Positions 53,644 through 62,411 are shown, counted from the stretch's first letter. The stretch: 64,000 nucleotides of DNA from Nitrospirota bacterium (GCA_023481175.1 JAMCWM010000045.1:1-64000); one strand, 5' to 3'. The notes: a model not told the origin generated them from the letters alone. Made by a program: numbers and translations.

Positions 53644-54811
53644 CCCGACCGTCCATTCCCCCGGTGAGAGCACGCTCCCTTACCACAACCGGGGCGCAGG
53701 GGTCGAAGACCCAGAGAGAATCCGCAACGAGCGCCCGAAGGCCCCTTCCGGAGCTCCTCTTTCGGGACAGGGCGGAACACCAGGAGGCGAAGGCGCCCCC
53801 TTCCGGAGAAAAGGTCCACTCCGTGGGAGCCAGGATCCGGACGCCCCTCACCCGCCCTTCCCTTAGGGTCCACCGATGAACCAAAAGTCCCCGGGAGGTC
53901 TCTCCCCAGGCGATACCGACCCCGTCACCCTGTGAGCGTGAACGGATCTCCGCCAGCCTGGCTTTATCTCCCCCACCGTCCTTCTCCCCCTTCGACCAGC
54001 GGGCAAGCTCGACCAGGCGGGCGGCCAAACGGGCCGACAGGGAGCGTCCGGACATCCAGAGATCCCACACCAGAGGATGCTCTCTTTCGCGGGCCAGAGG
54101 ACCGGTCTCCCGGCCCTCCCCTTCCAGGTGGGGCCATGACAGGAATTCCCGGTTCTCCATGGCGCGGGAAAGCCACTCCACGCTGGCGGCGTCGGTCAGA
54201 GCCGTCATGGAAAGATCCGGGAAAATCGGGACGGCCACCTCCCCATCGGGCAAAAGGAGAGCGGCCCGCCGGGCCACGGGGGAGTGTAAGCGGCTCTCCC
54301 GGAGCCAGCCGTCCCATTCCCGGGCCGTTTCCCGCTCCAGGAACCGGAAGACGCTCTCGCCCAGCACGACGCCTTCGAGAAGGGTCCGAAATCCCGTAAA
54401 AAAACTGCTCTCCGTCGAATGACGGTCCTTTCTTCCAAGATCCCGAAGATGTCTCCACGCTTCCTTTTCGGTAAAAGGGAGGATCGCCTCGCCGTTTATC
54501 GGCAGGAGGAGAGAGCGCAGGCTTTCGAAAAGGCTTTCCCGAAGGATCTCCCCCTCTTGAAAGGGCTCCTCGAGCGGCTTCCCCCGGGCGGCCCGGAGGG
54601 CTTGAAAAGCAAGTCGCTCCTGGGCCTTTCCGCAAAGATGGAACAGACTCCGGAGGCGGCGCAGGGCCTCCCCTTCCTCCACCCCTTCGAGAAGCCGCTG
54701 ATGGGACAGATCCCTCGGGAAAAGGGTCAGACGCATTGGACCATCCGCCCCCTCCTCCGGGTCCAGAATGGCTCGGAGGCATTCCCCCGGTCCTGGCTCC
54801 GGCTCCTTCAC
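53636..54811 (-). CDS. hupK: HupK-like hydrogenase assembly protein
   Basis: A 391-residue protein that resembles HupK/HoxV, a distant paralog of the [NiFe] large subunit thought to act as a scaffold for the Fe(CN)2CO cofactor. The N-terminal remnant of the active-site motif is FHLCGKAQERLAFQ (C60), and the C-terminal remnant is ADSLWVFDPCAPVVV, where a single Cys remains of DPCxxC. Between them ETSRGLLVHRWTLREGRV matches the large-subunit region that precedes the last motif. The GTG start overlaps the hupH stop by 4 bp. Position between hupH and hypA is the one expected. Confidence 0.75.
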   Translation of the reverse strand: MKEPEPGPGECLRAILDPEEGADGPMRLTLFPRDLSHQRLLEGVEEGEALRRLRSLFHLCGKAQERLAFQALRAARGKPLEEPFQEGEILRESLFESLRSLLLPINGEAILPFTEKEAWRHLRDLGRKDRHSTESSFFTGFRTLLEGVVLGESVFRFLERETAREWDGWLRESRLHSPVARRAALLLPDGEVAVPIFPDLSMTALTDAASVEWLSRAMENREFLSWPHLEGEGRETGPLAREREHPLVWDLWMSGRSLSARLAARLVELARWSKGEKDGGGDKARLAEIRSRSQGDGVGIAWGETSRGLLVHRWTLREGRVRGVRILAPTEWTFSPEGGAFASWCSALSRKRSSGRGLRALVADSLWVFDPCAPVVVRERALTGGMDGRDA

Positions 54812-55614
54812 GACAGGTCCCGGGCGACCCATTCCAGGAACTCCCGATAGTCCGCGAGGGACTGGGAGAGGTCTTCCGGAGCGGCGGCAATCTCGTCGGG
54901 AATGTCCGCGACGCAAAGGGCATCGAGAAGAGGGATTCCCTCGGGATTACTGTAGAGGACCCGCCACAGCCCTGAAAAACCGGTCGACACCACACGACAG
55001 TCCCCATATCCCTTTGACGCAAGGGCGATGCGCCCCCCCGCGCAGACACGGTCGATCCATTTTGCGTCCCCTTCCGAAAGAGGAAGCTTGTTGAGAAAGA
55101 TCCGGTGGTTCTTCTTGTCCGGAGAGTATTCCGCAAGATGTTGGGCCGCTTCCATCATAAGAGGCAGGGCGTTCATGAGCTCCGGCCGGAGCTGGTCCGC
55201 GATCGGATCATCGGAGGCGAGACCCCCCGATTCGAGGAACGGGGAGGGCTCCGGTCTCTGAACCAGGATTCCGGGAGCCCGGCCGACCTCGATATGGGAC
55301 AGAACCACCCCCTCGCCCTTCTCAGGTTTCACCCCCATCATCCAGATCCCCGGGTGGAACGATTCCCGAACATAAAGAGCCACTCCGTCTTCCCCAGGAG
55401 AAGCTTGGACCGATCCGGAGATCTCACCCTCCCCCAGGAGGGTGACGAGCCTCCGGCGTTCGCCGGGGGTCAGATCCCCCAATTCGGGACGCTGCGGAAG
55501 AGCAGGGGACGCCAATGCCCGTTCGAGAGCGGCGCCCACTCTTTCGAGAGCCGAGAACAGGGTGCGGGTGACCGGTTCCCCTTCCGGCCGTTCCTCCGGA
55601 GGCCGGGCGGTCAT
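54808..55614 (-). CDS. hupH: HupH/HyaF-type hydrogenase expression/formation protein
   Basis: A 268-residue accessory factor of oxygen-tolerant uptake hydrogenases. The C-terminal part carries the HupH repeat: WRVLYSNPEGIPLLDALCVADIPDEI with an EDL motif and an acidic tail. The central region RPELMNALPLMMEAAQHLA fits HyaF-like proteins. The ATG overlaps the hupF stop by 4 bp. Family members are implicated in small-subunit maturation or proximal-cluster assembly, which matches the enzyme encoded here. Confidence 0.8.
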   Translation of the reverse strand: MTARPPEERPEGEPVTRTLFSALERVGAALERALASPALPQRPELGDLTPGERRRLVTLLGEGEISGSVQASPGEDGVALYVRESFHPGIWMMGVKPEKGEGVVLSHIEVGRAPGILVQRPEPSPFLESGGLASDDPIADQLRPELMNALPLMMEAAQHLAEYSPDKKNHRIFLNKLPLSEGDAKWIDRVCAGGRIALASKGYGDCRVVSTGFSGLWRVLYSNPEGIPLLDALCVADIPDEIAAAPEDLSQSLADYREFLEWVARDLS

Positions 55615-55907
55615 TCTTGATCTTTCCGGCCGGAGGCGGAGGGAAGTTCCGGAAAAAATCGGTCGAAATCCGTCTCCCCCGAGAGGGCCGCCTCAAGGGC
55701 GTCAAGTGCCAGGTCGATCTGAAGGGCCTCCTCTCGGTCCAGGACCCGCTGTGCGTGGCCGGAAAAGACAAGGACAAAGCTTCCCTCGCTCTGGGGACCG
55801 ACGAGGGCGAGATTGACGATCCTCTTCTCCCCGCGGCCCTCGCAGGTCGCCTGGAGTAAAAACTCGGAAGAGGGGGAGATCACACGCATGGGGATTCCCA
55901 GACACAC
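55611..55907 (-). CDS. hupF: HupF, HypC-family chaperone of the uptake hydrogenase
   Basis: A 98-residue paralog of HypC. The GTG start gives the family N-terminus MCLGIPMRVISPS with the essential Cys2, and LVFSGHAQRVLDREEAL matches the second conserved region. AAGGA lies 7 bp upstream. HupF is known to protect uptake hydrogenase assembly under high oxygen in rhizobia. It follows hupD by 17 bp. Confidence 0.85.
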   Translation of the reverse strand: MCLGIPMRVISPSSEFLLQATCEGRGEKRIVNLALVGPQSEGSFVLVFSGHAQRVLDREEALQIDLALDALEAALSGETDFDRFFPELPSASGRKDQE

Positions 55908-55924
55908 GGCCTGATCCTTTTCTT

Positions 55925-56485
55925 CTAAACGGAGGACTGAAGGGCCCGTGGAAATAGAAATTCCCCGCAGGCCCCCTCCCGGCGGAGCCGAGGTTCGACG
56001 CCCCACTCCCGAAGGACCGATACCGCAGACTCAAGGGCTGTCGGGATGCTTTCCCTTGCCAGGGTAGTCAGATCCCCCCCGAAGGTATCCCAGTCCAAGG
56101 GCTGGAGGCCGATGAGGGCCATCTCCGGAGGACGACTTCCCAAAAGATCGCACAATACCAGAACCTCCTGGAATCCCGTCTGGTGAAGACTCATCTTTCC
56201 GGAGTGGAGGTAGGCCGGAACCTCCTCGTTTCTTCTCGTGACCATCGTCCCGGGAGGCTGTCCGAAGTCGACGGCGTCGAAGATCAGCAGATGGGTGGCC
56301 TCCTGGATATGGGGCATCAAGAGGAGCCCCTGGGTCCCGCCATCCATGAGGAGGACGGAGTTGGGATATTCGTAGGCCCGGCCGAAGGCTTCCACCGCGC
56401 GAACCCCGAACCCTTCGTCGGCCCAAAGGAGGTTTCCGATCCCAAGAACAAGGATCCGTCGCCCGGACAGGATATTGTCCTCCAC
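55925..56485 (-). CDS. hupD: Hydrogenase maturation endopeptidase HupD
   Basis: Cleaves the C-terminal peptide of the large subunit once nickel is in place. The 186-residue protein has ILVLGIGNLLWADEGFGVRA with the nickel-binding Glu, LLIFDAVDFGQPPGTM with the Asp, and SLHQTGFQEVL with the His. The GTG start at 56485 has GGAGG 5 bp upstream and lies 11 bp after the cytochrome gene. Its target is the His582 site of HupL in the same operon. Confidence 0.92.
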   Translation of the reverse strand: MEDNILSGRRILVLGIGNLLWADEGFGVRAVEAFGRAYEYPNSVLLMDGGTQGLLLMPHIQEATHLLIFDAVDFGQPPGTMVTRRNEEVPAYLHSGKMSLHQTGFQEVLVLCDLLGSRPPEMALIGLQPLDWDTFGGDLTTLARESIPTALESAVSVLREWGVEPRLRREGACGEFLFPRALQSSV

Positions 56486-56496
56486 CCTTTCCTCCG

Positions 56497-57201
56497 CTAC
56501 TTCCGGAAGATCCTGAAGCCGCTGATCATCGTCCCGACCGAAGTCTGCCGCCCCACGATATCCTCGCGAACAGCCATGTAGATGTGACCCGCCACGAAGA
56601 CGAGGATGAGCCACATTCCCAGATGGTGGAGCGTCCGAAGATCCTGGGGCTGACCGACGAGGGGCGTGACCCATCCGAAAAGGCGGTCGGCCCAGGAGCC
56701 GTCTCCAAGGCCTTCGGCATAGAGGGCTCCCCCGGTGAGAATCATGAGCAGGCTGCCCAGGACGAAGAAGAAAAACATGGCCAACTGGGCCATGGGGTTG
56801 TGGCCGTAATACTTTCGGGCGCGCTCCTCGAGAAAGAGATTCCAACGGGCCTCGTAGCCAAGCGAACCCCACCAGGAGCGGTCTTTCAGGGGCAGATGAA
56901 ACAGCTCCCGGGAATAGGCGTTTCCCTCGAGGGCCCAGAGGAGCCGGATCAGAAATCCCCCCCCGAAAAGCCACGCGGCCACGAAATGAACAAAGCGGAC
57001 ATCCCCCATCAGGAAGTGGTGGCTGGCCTCTCCCATGAGGCTCGGGAAGGGATGGGCGATCAAGAGGCCGGTCACCGCCAGGGCGACGACAGAGCCGGCG
57101 TTGATCCAGTGCCAGAGGCGCACGGGGGCCTCATAGACGTAGAAAACGCCCTGTTCGTCCTCGGGGGCCGTCCGGAACCCCTCGCGTTCGTGTCGTCCCA
57201 T
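56497..57201 (-). CDS. hupC: Ni/Fe-hydrogenase b-type cytochrome subunit (HupC/HyaC)
   Basis: The membrane diheme cytochrome b that passes electrons from the hydrogenase to the quinone pool. The 234-residue protein has four predicted transmembrane helices and conserved His (PVRLWHWINA, VRFVHFVAAWLFGGGF, LRTLHHLGMWLILVFVAGHIYMAVRED). It lies between hupL and hupD. Its presence marks the enzyme as a membrane-bound uptake hydrogenase. Confidence 0.94.
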   Translation of the reverse strand: MGRHEREGFRTAPEDEQGVFYVYEAPVRLWHWINAGSVVALAVTGLLIAHPFPSLMGEASHHFLMGDVRFVHFVAAWLFGGGFLIRLLWALEGNAYSRELFHLPLKDRSWWGSLGYEARWNLFLEERARKYYGHNPMAQLAMFFFFVLGSLLMILTGGALYAEGLGDGSWADRLFGWVTPLVGQPQDLRTLHHLGMWLILVFVAGHIYMAVREDIVGRQTSVGTMISGFRIFRK

Positions 57202-57219
57202 GGATCCCTCCCGTCTGCC

Positions 57220-59013
57220 TCAGCAGACTTTGACGCTGTGAAGAGGTTCGCCGGCCGGGCCCATGATGTGGGTCGAACAGGCCAGGCAGGGATCGAAGCT
57301 GTGCAGGGTCCGCAGGATCTCCAGCGGCTGCTTCGGATTCGAGAGCGGGGTGTTCAGGAGGGCCGCCTCGTAGGCCCCGATCTGACCCTTCGGGTCGCGG
57401 GGAGACGCATTCCATGTCGTCGGAACCACCGCCTGGTAGTTCTCGATCTTTTCGTCCCGGATCCTGAGCCAGTGGGCGAGAGCGCCCCTTGGCGCTTCGC
57501 CGGACCCCACCCCCTTGCACTCCCGGGGCCATGTGGACGGCTCCCATTTTTCGGTGTTGGCGGTCGACGTGTCCCCGGCCCGGATGTTGGCCATGAGCCG
57601 GTCGTGGAAATACCGCATCTTGTGGGCGGCCCAGGAGGCCTCGAGACCCCGGGCCGCCGTTCTCCCCAGGGTGGAAAAGAGGGCCGAAACCGGGAGGCCG
57701 AGCGTCCCGAGCAGATTGTCGACAGGCTCCTTGAACTCCGGTTTTTTAAGCGCGTAGCCGACGATCCAGCGGGCCAGGGGGCCGACCTCCATGGCGTGGC
57801 CATTCCAGCGGGGAGCCTTGATGAAGGAATACTTTCCCTCTTCGTCAAGCTCCTGGATGTCCGTGGGCGTCCCTTTCGCCCTTTTCCCCAGGACATAGTG
57901 CGGATCGGTGATTCCATCCCAGGGATGAAGTCCCTTCGTCTCGTCGGGATAGCGATACCAGGAATGGACGACGTACTCCTTCACCTCTTCGGGGTTGCGG
58001 AGATCGACGGGATGAACGGTGGAGAGATCCCCGTTCACAATGGCCCCGCGGGGAAGGAGGAGGTTGTCGGGACTGTCATTGTTGGCCCGGTCGGGAAACT
58101 CTCCGTAAGCCAGGACATTCTGCCCCGACAAGCCGGCCCCGTAGAGCCAGTTCTTGTAGTAGGAGGCGATGGCGACGAGATCCGGAATGTAGACCTGGTC
58201 AATGAAGGCGATCGTCCGGTCGATGATCCCGGAGACGAAGTTCAGCCGCTCCATATTGATGGGCGCTCCGGACGCAAGGTCCCCGTCGATGTTGATCGCG
58301 CAGGGAACCCCTCCCACCAGCCAGTTGGGATGGGGGTTCTTTCCCCCGAAGATGGTCTGGATCTTGACGATATCCTTCTGGAAATCGAGCGCCTCGAGAT
58401 AGTGCGTCACCGCCAGAAGGTTGACCGCCGACGGGAGCCGGTAGGACGCATTGCCCCAGTACCCGTTGGCGAAGGGACCCAGCTGACCCGACTCGACAAA
58501 CTTTTTGAGCCGGTTCTGGACGTCCCTGAAGTATCCCGGGGAAGAATTCGGCCAGCGTGAAATCTTCTGGGCGATCGCGGATGTCTCGCGGGGGTCAGCC
58601 TTGAGCGCATCCGGAACATCCACCCAGTCCATGGCGTGGAGATGGTAGAAGTGGACCAGGTGGTCCTGGGCAAAGAGGGTGGCGTGCATGAGGTTCCGGA
58701 TGATGTTCGCGTTTTCGGGGATCCGGATCCCCAGGGCATCCTCCACCGTCCGCACCGAGACCAGGGCATGGACCCCCGTGCAGACCCCGCAGATGCGCTG
58801 GGTGAAGGCCCAGGCGTCCCGGGGATCCCTCCCCTTGAGGATCGTCTCGATCCCTCGCCACATCGTTCCCGAGCTGACCGCGTTCCGGATCACGTTGTCG
58901 TGGTCGATGTTGACCTCGCACCTCAGATGGCCTTCGATCCGTGTCACGGGATCGACCACGACCCGCCGTCCCGAGTTGTCGAGGCGGAATCCCTGCGTTT
59001 CGTAGACACTCAT
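57220..59013 (-). CDS. hupL: [NiFe] hydrogenase large subunit
   Basis: Carries the NiFe active site. The 597-residue protein has the L1 motif [10 protein letters not shown] (C75, C78) and the C-terminal DPCLACSTH (C576, C579, H582) followed by a 15-residue peptide that HupD would remove. Other hallmarks are [15 protein letters not shown] near the start and [17 protein letters not shown]. The sequence is of the group 1d/HyaB type. It follows hupS by 33 bp. Confidence 0.97.
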   Translation of the reverse strand: MSVYETQGFRLDNSGRRVVVDPVTRIEGHLRCEVNIDHDNVIRNAVSSGTMWRGIETILKGRDPRDAWAFTQRICGVCTGVHALVSVRTVEDALGIRIPENANIIRNLMHATLFAQDHLVHFYHLHAMDWVDVPDALKADPRETSAIAQKISRWPNSSPGYFRDVQNRLKKFVESGQLGPFANGYWGNASYRLPSAVNLLAVTHYLEALDFQKDIVKIQTIFGGKNPHPNWLVGGVPCAINIDGDLASGAPINMERLNFVSGIIDRTIAFIDQVYIPDLVAIASYYKNWLYGAGLSGQNVLAYGEFPDRANNDSPDNLLLPRGAIVNGDLSTVHPVDLRNPEEVKEYVVHSWYRYPDETKGLHPWDGITDPHYVLGKRAKGTPTDIQELDEEGKYSFIKAPRWNGHAMEVGPLARWIVGYALKKPEFKEPVDNLLGTLGLPVSALFSTLGRTAARGLEASWAAHKMRYFHDRLMANIRAGDTSTANTEKWEPSTWPRECKGVGSGEAPRGALAHWLRIRDEKIENYQAVVPTTWNASPRDPKGQIGAYEAALLNTPLSNPKQPLEILRTLHSFDPCLACSTHIMGPAGEPLHSVKVC

Positions 59014-59046
59014 GGGAGAAGCTCCTTCCCTTGTCGTGACTCTCCG

Positions 59047-60141
59047 TCAGACCTGGCCCTTGTCGTTTGGCTGGTCCCGGGCCTCTTCCCGCCCGGGTTT
59101 TCGTATTCCTGTGAGAACCGCATGGGCCGCCACTCCGGCGCCCGCCGCCCCCAGCGCGACCATCCCGATGGTGTCGGCGTCGGCCTCGACCCCGAATCCC
59201 TCGATATGGGACAGATGCTTGTAGAAGGGCCCCTTGTCCCAGAAATCCTTTTCGGAGCACCCGATGCATCCGTGGCCTGACTTGATCGGGAAGGAGACTC
59301 CGTTGTTCCAGCCGATCGTGGAGCAGGCGTTGTAGGTGACCGGCCCCTTGCATCCGACCTTGTAGAGACAATACCCCTTCCGGGCCCCCTCGTCGTCCCA
59401 TCGCTCGACGTACTGGCCCGCGTCGAAGTTCGGTCGCCGGTAGCACTTGTCGTGGATCCTCTGGCTGTAAAACATCTTGGGTCGTCCTTCCCTGTCGAGG
59501 GCGGGAAGGCGGCCGAAGGCCGTGATGTAGGTGATGACGCCGGTCATCACCTCGGCGATGGGGGGACACCCGGGGATCTTGATCACCGAGTGGTCGGTCA
59601 GGACCTTGTGGATGGGCGTGGCCTGCGTCGGATTGGGCTTTGCGGCCTGGACGCAACCCCACGACGCACAGGAGCCCCAGGCGATGACGGCCTTGGCCTT
59701 CGCCGCAACCCGTTTGAGCTGCTCGACGAAGGGTTTCCCTCCGACGATGCAGTACATCCCGTCCTCGTTCAACGGGGGATTCCCCTCGACGGCCAGGATG
59801 TATTCTCCGGGGTATTTCTGCATGATGTCGTCGATGCAGGCCTCCGCCTGGAAGCCCGCCGCCGCCATGAGGGTGTCGTCGTAGTCCAGCGAGATCATCG
59901 ACAGGATGACGTCCTTGGCCAGGGGATGGGAAGAACGGATGAAGGATTCGCTGCAGCAGGTGCATTCGAGTCCATGGAGCCAGAGCACGGGGACGCGCGG
60001 CTTGGTTTCAAGGGCCCGGGCGATGTCATAGACATAGGTCGGCCCCAGCGACAGGCCGGCGGCCATGACGCTGCAGAACTTGAGAAAACTTCTTCGTGTG
60101 ATTCCCTGGCTTCGCATGACCTCGTAGACAGTCTCGGACAT
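59047..60141 (-). CDS. hupS: [NiFe] hydrogenase small subunit, oxygen-tolerant type
   Basis: Electron-transfer subunit exported by the Tat pathway. The 364-residue precursor has the twin-arginine motif TRRSFLKF (15-22). The mature part starts with [15 protein letters not shown], where C60 and C63 are normal cluster ligands and C62 is an extra cysteine; a second extra one is C163 in SCASWGCVQ (C158, C163). These supply the six-Cys proximal [4Fe-3S] cluster of oxygen-tolerant enzymes. A C-terminal helix ([19 protein letters not shown]) anchors it in the membrane. The ATG has GAGGAGG upstream. Confidence 0.97.
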   Translation of the reverse strand: MSETVYEVMRSQGITRRSFLKFCSVMAAGLSLGPTYVYDIARALETKPRVPVLWLHGLECTCCSESFIRSSHPLAKDVILSMISLDYDDTLMAAAGFQAEACIDDIMQKYPGEYILAVEGNPPLNEDGMYCIVGGKPFVEQLKRVAAKAKAVIAWGSCASWGCVQAAKPNPTQATPIHKVLTDHSVIKIPGCPPIAEVMTGVITYITAFGRLPALDREGRPKMFYSQRIHDKCYRRPNFDAGQYVERWDDEGARKGYCLYKVGCKGPVTYNACSTIGWNNGVSFPIKSGHGCIGCSEKDFWDKGPFYKHLSHIEGFGVEADADTIGMVALGAAGAGVAAHAVLTGIRKPGREEARDQPNDKGQV

Positions 60142-60333
60142 GGTCACCTCCTCAGATGAAGCGGGATCCCTCCCCGGAACGGGACTTTTTCCGTGGATGC
60201 CATGAATGCATGAATGAATGTTGATGTCGTCTTCGGTGACGTTTGGATTGAAATGAGCCCAGGCTTCATCGCCTGAGGGAAGAAGAAAAGGGGCCGGAAG
60301 AGGAGCTCCAGGCCGGGAAATGTTTCCGCACGA

Positions 60334-60362
60334 ACTATACCGCCCGCAAAACCAGAATGCAA
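60334..60362 (-). promoter_or_regulatory. Sigma-70 promoter of the hydrogenase operon
   Basis: On the minus strand TTGCAT (60362-60357), a 17-bp spacer and TATAGT (60339-60334). Both hexamers match the consensus at four or more positions. Transcription would start near 60327 and run through the 14 hup/hyp genes. Confidence 0.65.
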
Positions 60363-60398
60363 GCCTGCTCGAACCGGAACCGGAAGAGCCCCTCTTGC

Positions 60399-60427
60399 TT
60401 GACTTTACCAGTCGTGGCTGATAGCTT
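60399..60427 (+). promoter_or_regulatory. Sigma-70 promoter of the thymidylate kinase-like pair
   Basis: TTGACT (60399-60404), a 17-bp spacer and TAGCTT (60422-60427), giving a leader of about 48 nt before the TTG start at 60482. Confidence 0.55.
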
Positions 60428-60481
60428 TTTGAATCGAGCCCCGGACCGGGCACACCACCCACTCTCCAAGGAAGATTCCTG

Positions 60482-61180
60482 TTGGAACGGACCTCCCAGT
60501 ATCCCGGACTCCTGATCGCCATCGAAGGCACCGACGGATCGGGTAAAACCACACAGGCCGAACTTCTGAAGCATTACTATCTGTCCCGAGGGGTGGCGGT
60601 GGTCGTCTCAGCCTGCAACACCGTCGAGCTCATTCGCCGGGCCATCTCCGACCTCAAGCAACAGAATTTTCTGGATCCCCTCACATTCAGCTTCCTCTAC
60701 GCCGCCGACTTCGTCGACCGTTTCGAGCACCAGATCATTCCGGCCCTGGAAGCCGGCCAGCTCGTGATCGCCGAACAGTATGTCTACACCGTCTTCGGCC
60801 GGGCCATCCTCCGGGGGATCGCCCCGGAATGGATTGCGAACATCTTCGACTTCGCCCTTGTTCCGGCAAAGACCTTCTACCTCGATCTGCCGGTCGAGTC
60901 CCTCCTCGAGAGAATCCACTGGAAAACCCGTCAGGAACGCTTCTTCGATTACTACGAGGCCGGAATGGACATGAATCTTTCCAGCCGCAAGAAGGACTCC
61001 TTCGTCATCTACCAGCGCCGCCTCATCGAGCTCTACCGGGAAATGGCCAGGAAGCACGGAATGGAGACCATCGACGCCATGGCCCCCATCCATCGCCAGC
61101 AGAAGTCACTGCGGACGAAGATCGACAATCTTCTGGTCGCCCACCGCAAGGGGGGGGACCTTTCGGAAGGGATCCGGTGA
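60482..61180 (+). CDS. Thymidylate kinase-like protein, first of a tandem pair
   Basis: A 232-residue P-loop kinase of the dTMP kinase family. Walker A is [11 protein letters not shown] (15-25). The usual DRY motif after the second strand is replaced by EQYVYT (about 99-104), so the catalytic Asp is Glu and Arg is Gln. A conserved [10 protein letters not shown] follows the lid (about 158-167). The TTG start has AAGGAAG 7 bp upstream, and its stop overlaps the next gene by 4 bp. The changed motif suggests altered specificity or a non-catalytic partner role. dTMP kinase activity is not assured. Confidence 0.8.
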   Translation: MERTSQYPGLLIAIEGTDGSGKTTQAELLKHYYLSRGVAVVVSACNTVELIRRAISDLKQQNFLDPLTFSFLYAADFVDRFEHQIIPALEAGQLVIAEQYVYTVFGRAILRGIAPEWIANIFDFALVPAKTFYLDLPVESLLERIHWKTRQERFFDYYEAGMDMNLSSRKKDSFVIYQRRLIELYREMARKHGMETIDAMAPIHRQQKSLRTKIDNLLVAHRKGGDLSEGIR

Positions 61181-61839
61181 GCCACACGCCCCCACACTCC
61201 TATCCGGGACGGCTCGTCGTCGTCGAGGGAATCGACGGATCGGGGAAGTCCACCCAGATGGATCTACTCGCGGACTATCTCCAGTCCCGGGGCTTCGGCG
61301 TTCTCAAAAGCTCCTGGAATTCGAGCCCCGACATCTCCCCCGTCATCCGCAAGGCCAAGAAGAAGCAGGTTCTGACACCCTACGCCTTCAGCCTGCTTCA
61401 TGCCGCCGACTTCAGCTTCCGCTATACCTATGAGATTCTTCCGGCCATGGAGGCCGGAATGATCGTCCTGTCCGACCGGTATATCTTCACCGCCATCGCC
61501 CGGGACTGTGCCCGGGGGATTCCCAGGAAATGGCTCGTCTCGAATTTCAGCTTCGCCATCGTTCCGGACCTGACCTTTTTCTTCCGCGTCGACCCCGAGA
61601 CCTCCTATCAGCGCATCACCCGGACGCGCCCCATCAAGTTCTACGAGGCGGGAATGGATATGAACCTCTCCACCAATCCCCGGGAATCCTATACTCTCTT
61701 CCAGTCGCGGGTTCTTGCGGAGTACGAGTCCATGAAGGAGGAGTACGGATTCCATCTGGTGGACGCGACGCTGAGCCTCGAACGAACCCAGTCCCGGATG
61801 CGGCGCCTCATGGGGCCGATCATCCGCTCCCTCTCCTGA
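61177..61839 (+). CDS. Thymidylate kinase-like protein, second of a tandem pair
   Basis: A 220-residue paralog of the preceding gene. Walker A is EGIDGSGKSTQ, and the DR motif is intact in LSDRYIFTAIA. The lid has [20 protein letters not shown], sharing [10 protein letters not shown] with the first copy. The GTG start overlaps the upstream stop (GTGA), so the two are translated together, perhaps as a heterodimer. This copy keeps the residues needed for dTMP kinase activity. Confidence 0.82.
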   Translation: MSHTPPHSYPGRLVVVEGIDGSGKSTQMDLLADYLQSRGFGVLKSSWNSSPDISPVIRKAKKKQVLTPYAFSLLHAADFSFRYTYEILPAMEAGMIVLSDRYIFTAIARDCARGIPRKWLVSNFSFAIVPDLTFFFRVDPETSYQRITRTRPIKFYEAGMDMNLSTNPRESYTLFQSRVLAEYESMKEEYGFHLVDATLSLERTQSRMRRLMGPIIRSLS

Positions 61840-61855
61840 CAAATCCTGAGTGACC

Positions 61856-62329
61856 CTAAGGGGTGCGGAGGCAGCCCCGGGTATGAACCCGCACGAGAAG
61901 GCTGTTTTTGGAGACGCGTTTTCCGTTGGAACTGTAAATCCGGAACTGGTAGGGAGTGCAGGGAAGGAGTCCCGTGATCCGGACCTGATTTGTCGGGACA
62001 TCTTCGACCAGGCGATTGCCGTTATAGACGAGATAATCGGTGACATCGCTCACGCGCCGCCACTCGAGATAGATTCCGTCCCCCTCGCTCAGGGGAACGA
62101 CATGGGAAAAGGTGGGGGGCTGAAGTTCGGTTCCGAAACTGGAATGCCCGCTTTTTGTGGTCGTTTCAGAGCTGGAAGGTGTCACCGTCTGCGAAGATCC
62201 GGGCTTCGAAGGAGAGAACAGGCCTCCGAGAAGCCCGTGGGGATTGTTCCATGCATCCGCGGTGCATCCGGACAGGAGGAGAAGGGCGAAAATCCCCGGA
62301 CTGACAAAACGAACCCCCCATTTCCCCAT
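61856..62329 (-). CDS. Lipoprotein with a fibronectin type III-like domain
   Basis: A 157-residue protein with a lipoprotein signal (lipobox LSGC), a Ser/Thr-rich linker of about 40 residues and a C-terminal fold of FN3 type (GDGIYLEWRRVSDVTDYLVYNGN, then VRITGLLPCTPYQFRIYS). A Cys pair in the domain may form a disulfide. It is convergent with the kinase genes, with only 16 bp between. A role in surface binding is possible. Confidence 0.65.
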   Translation of the reverse strand: MGKWGVRFVSPGIFALLLLSGCTADAWNNPHGLLGGLFSPSKPGSSQTVTPSSSETTTKSGHSSFGTELQPPTFSHVVPLSEGDGIYLEWRRVSDVTDYLVYNGNRLVEDVPTNQVRITGLLPCTPYQFRIYSSNGKRVSKNSLLVRVHTRGCLRTP

Positions 62330-62402
62330 CTTTCATCCATCCCTTCATCGGAAATTATCCCGCTTGCCCGGAGGTGTCAGGGTCGCATCCAATCCGTTTC
62401 AA

Positions 62403-62411
62403 TGCTATAAT
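62403..62411 (+). promoter_or_regulatory. Extended -10 promoter of rpiB
   Basis: TGCTATAAT is a perfect extended -10 element (TGn plus TATAAT, 62406-62411). The -35 region is poor, which is common for extended -10 promoters. It is 73 bp before the rpiB start, with divergent transcription of the FN3 lipoprotein behind it. Confidence 0.55.

Larger units (their letters stand above)
60142..60481. other. Divergent intergenic region between hupS and the thymidylate kinase-like genes
   Basis: 340 bp without a gene. It holds a promoter for the hydrogenase genes (minus strand) and one for the kinase genes (plus strand), whose -35 regions face each other. The hup leader is about 190 nt long and contains closely spaced ATTCAT repeats (ATTCATTCATGCATTCATGG on the minus strand, near 60202-60221). 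I find no sigma-54 -24/-12 element and no clear palindromic operator. Confidence 0.6.

Noticed and set aside
56584-58560. A 658-codon frame opposite hupC and hupL
   Set aside because: It lies entirely over two well-defined hydrogenase genes and has no ribosome binding site or family motif.
60144-60362. A 72-codon frame in the hup leader on the minus strand
   Set aside because: It would begin upstream of the predicted transcription start and has no ribosome binding site; the product is not family-like.
60142-60481. Sigma-54 (-24/-12) promoter for the hydrogenase, as in rhizobia
   Set aside because: No GG-N10-GC pair of the right sequence is seen on the minus strand; a sigma-70-like pair with 17-bp spacing fits better.
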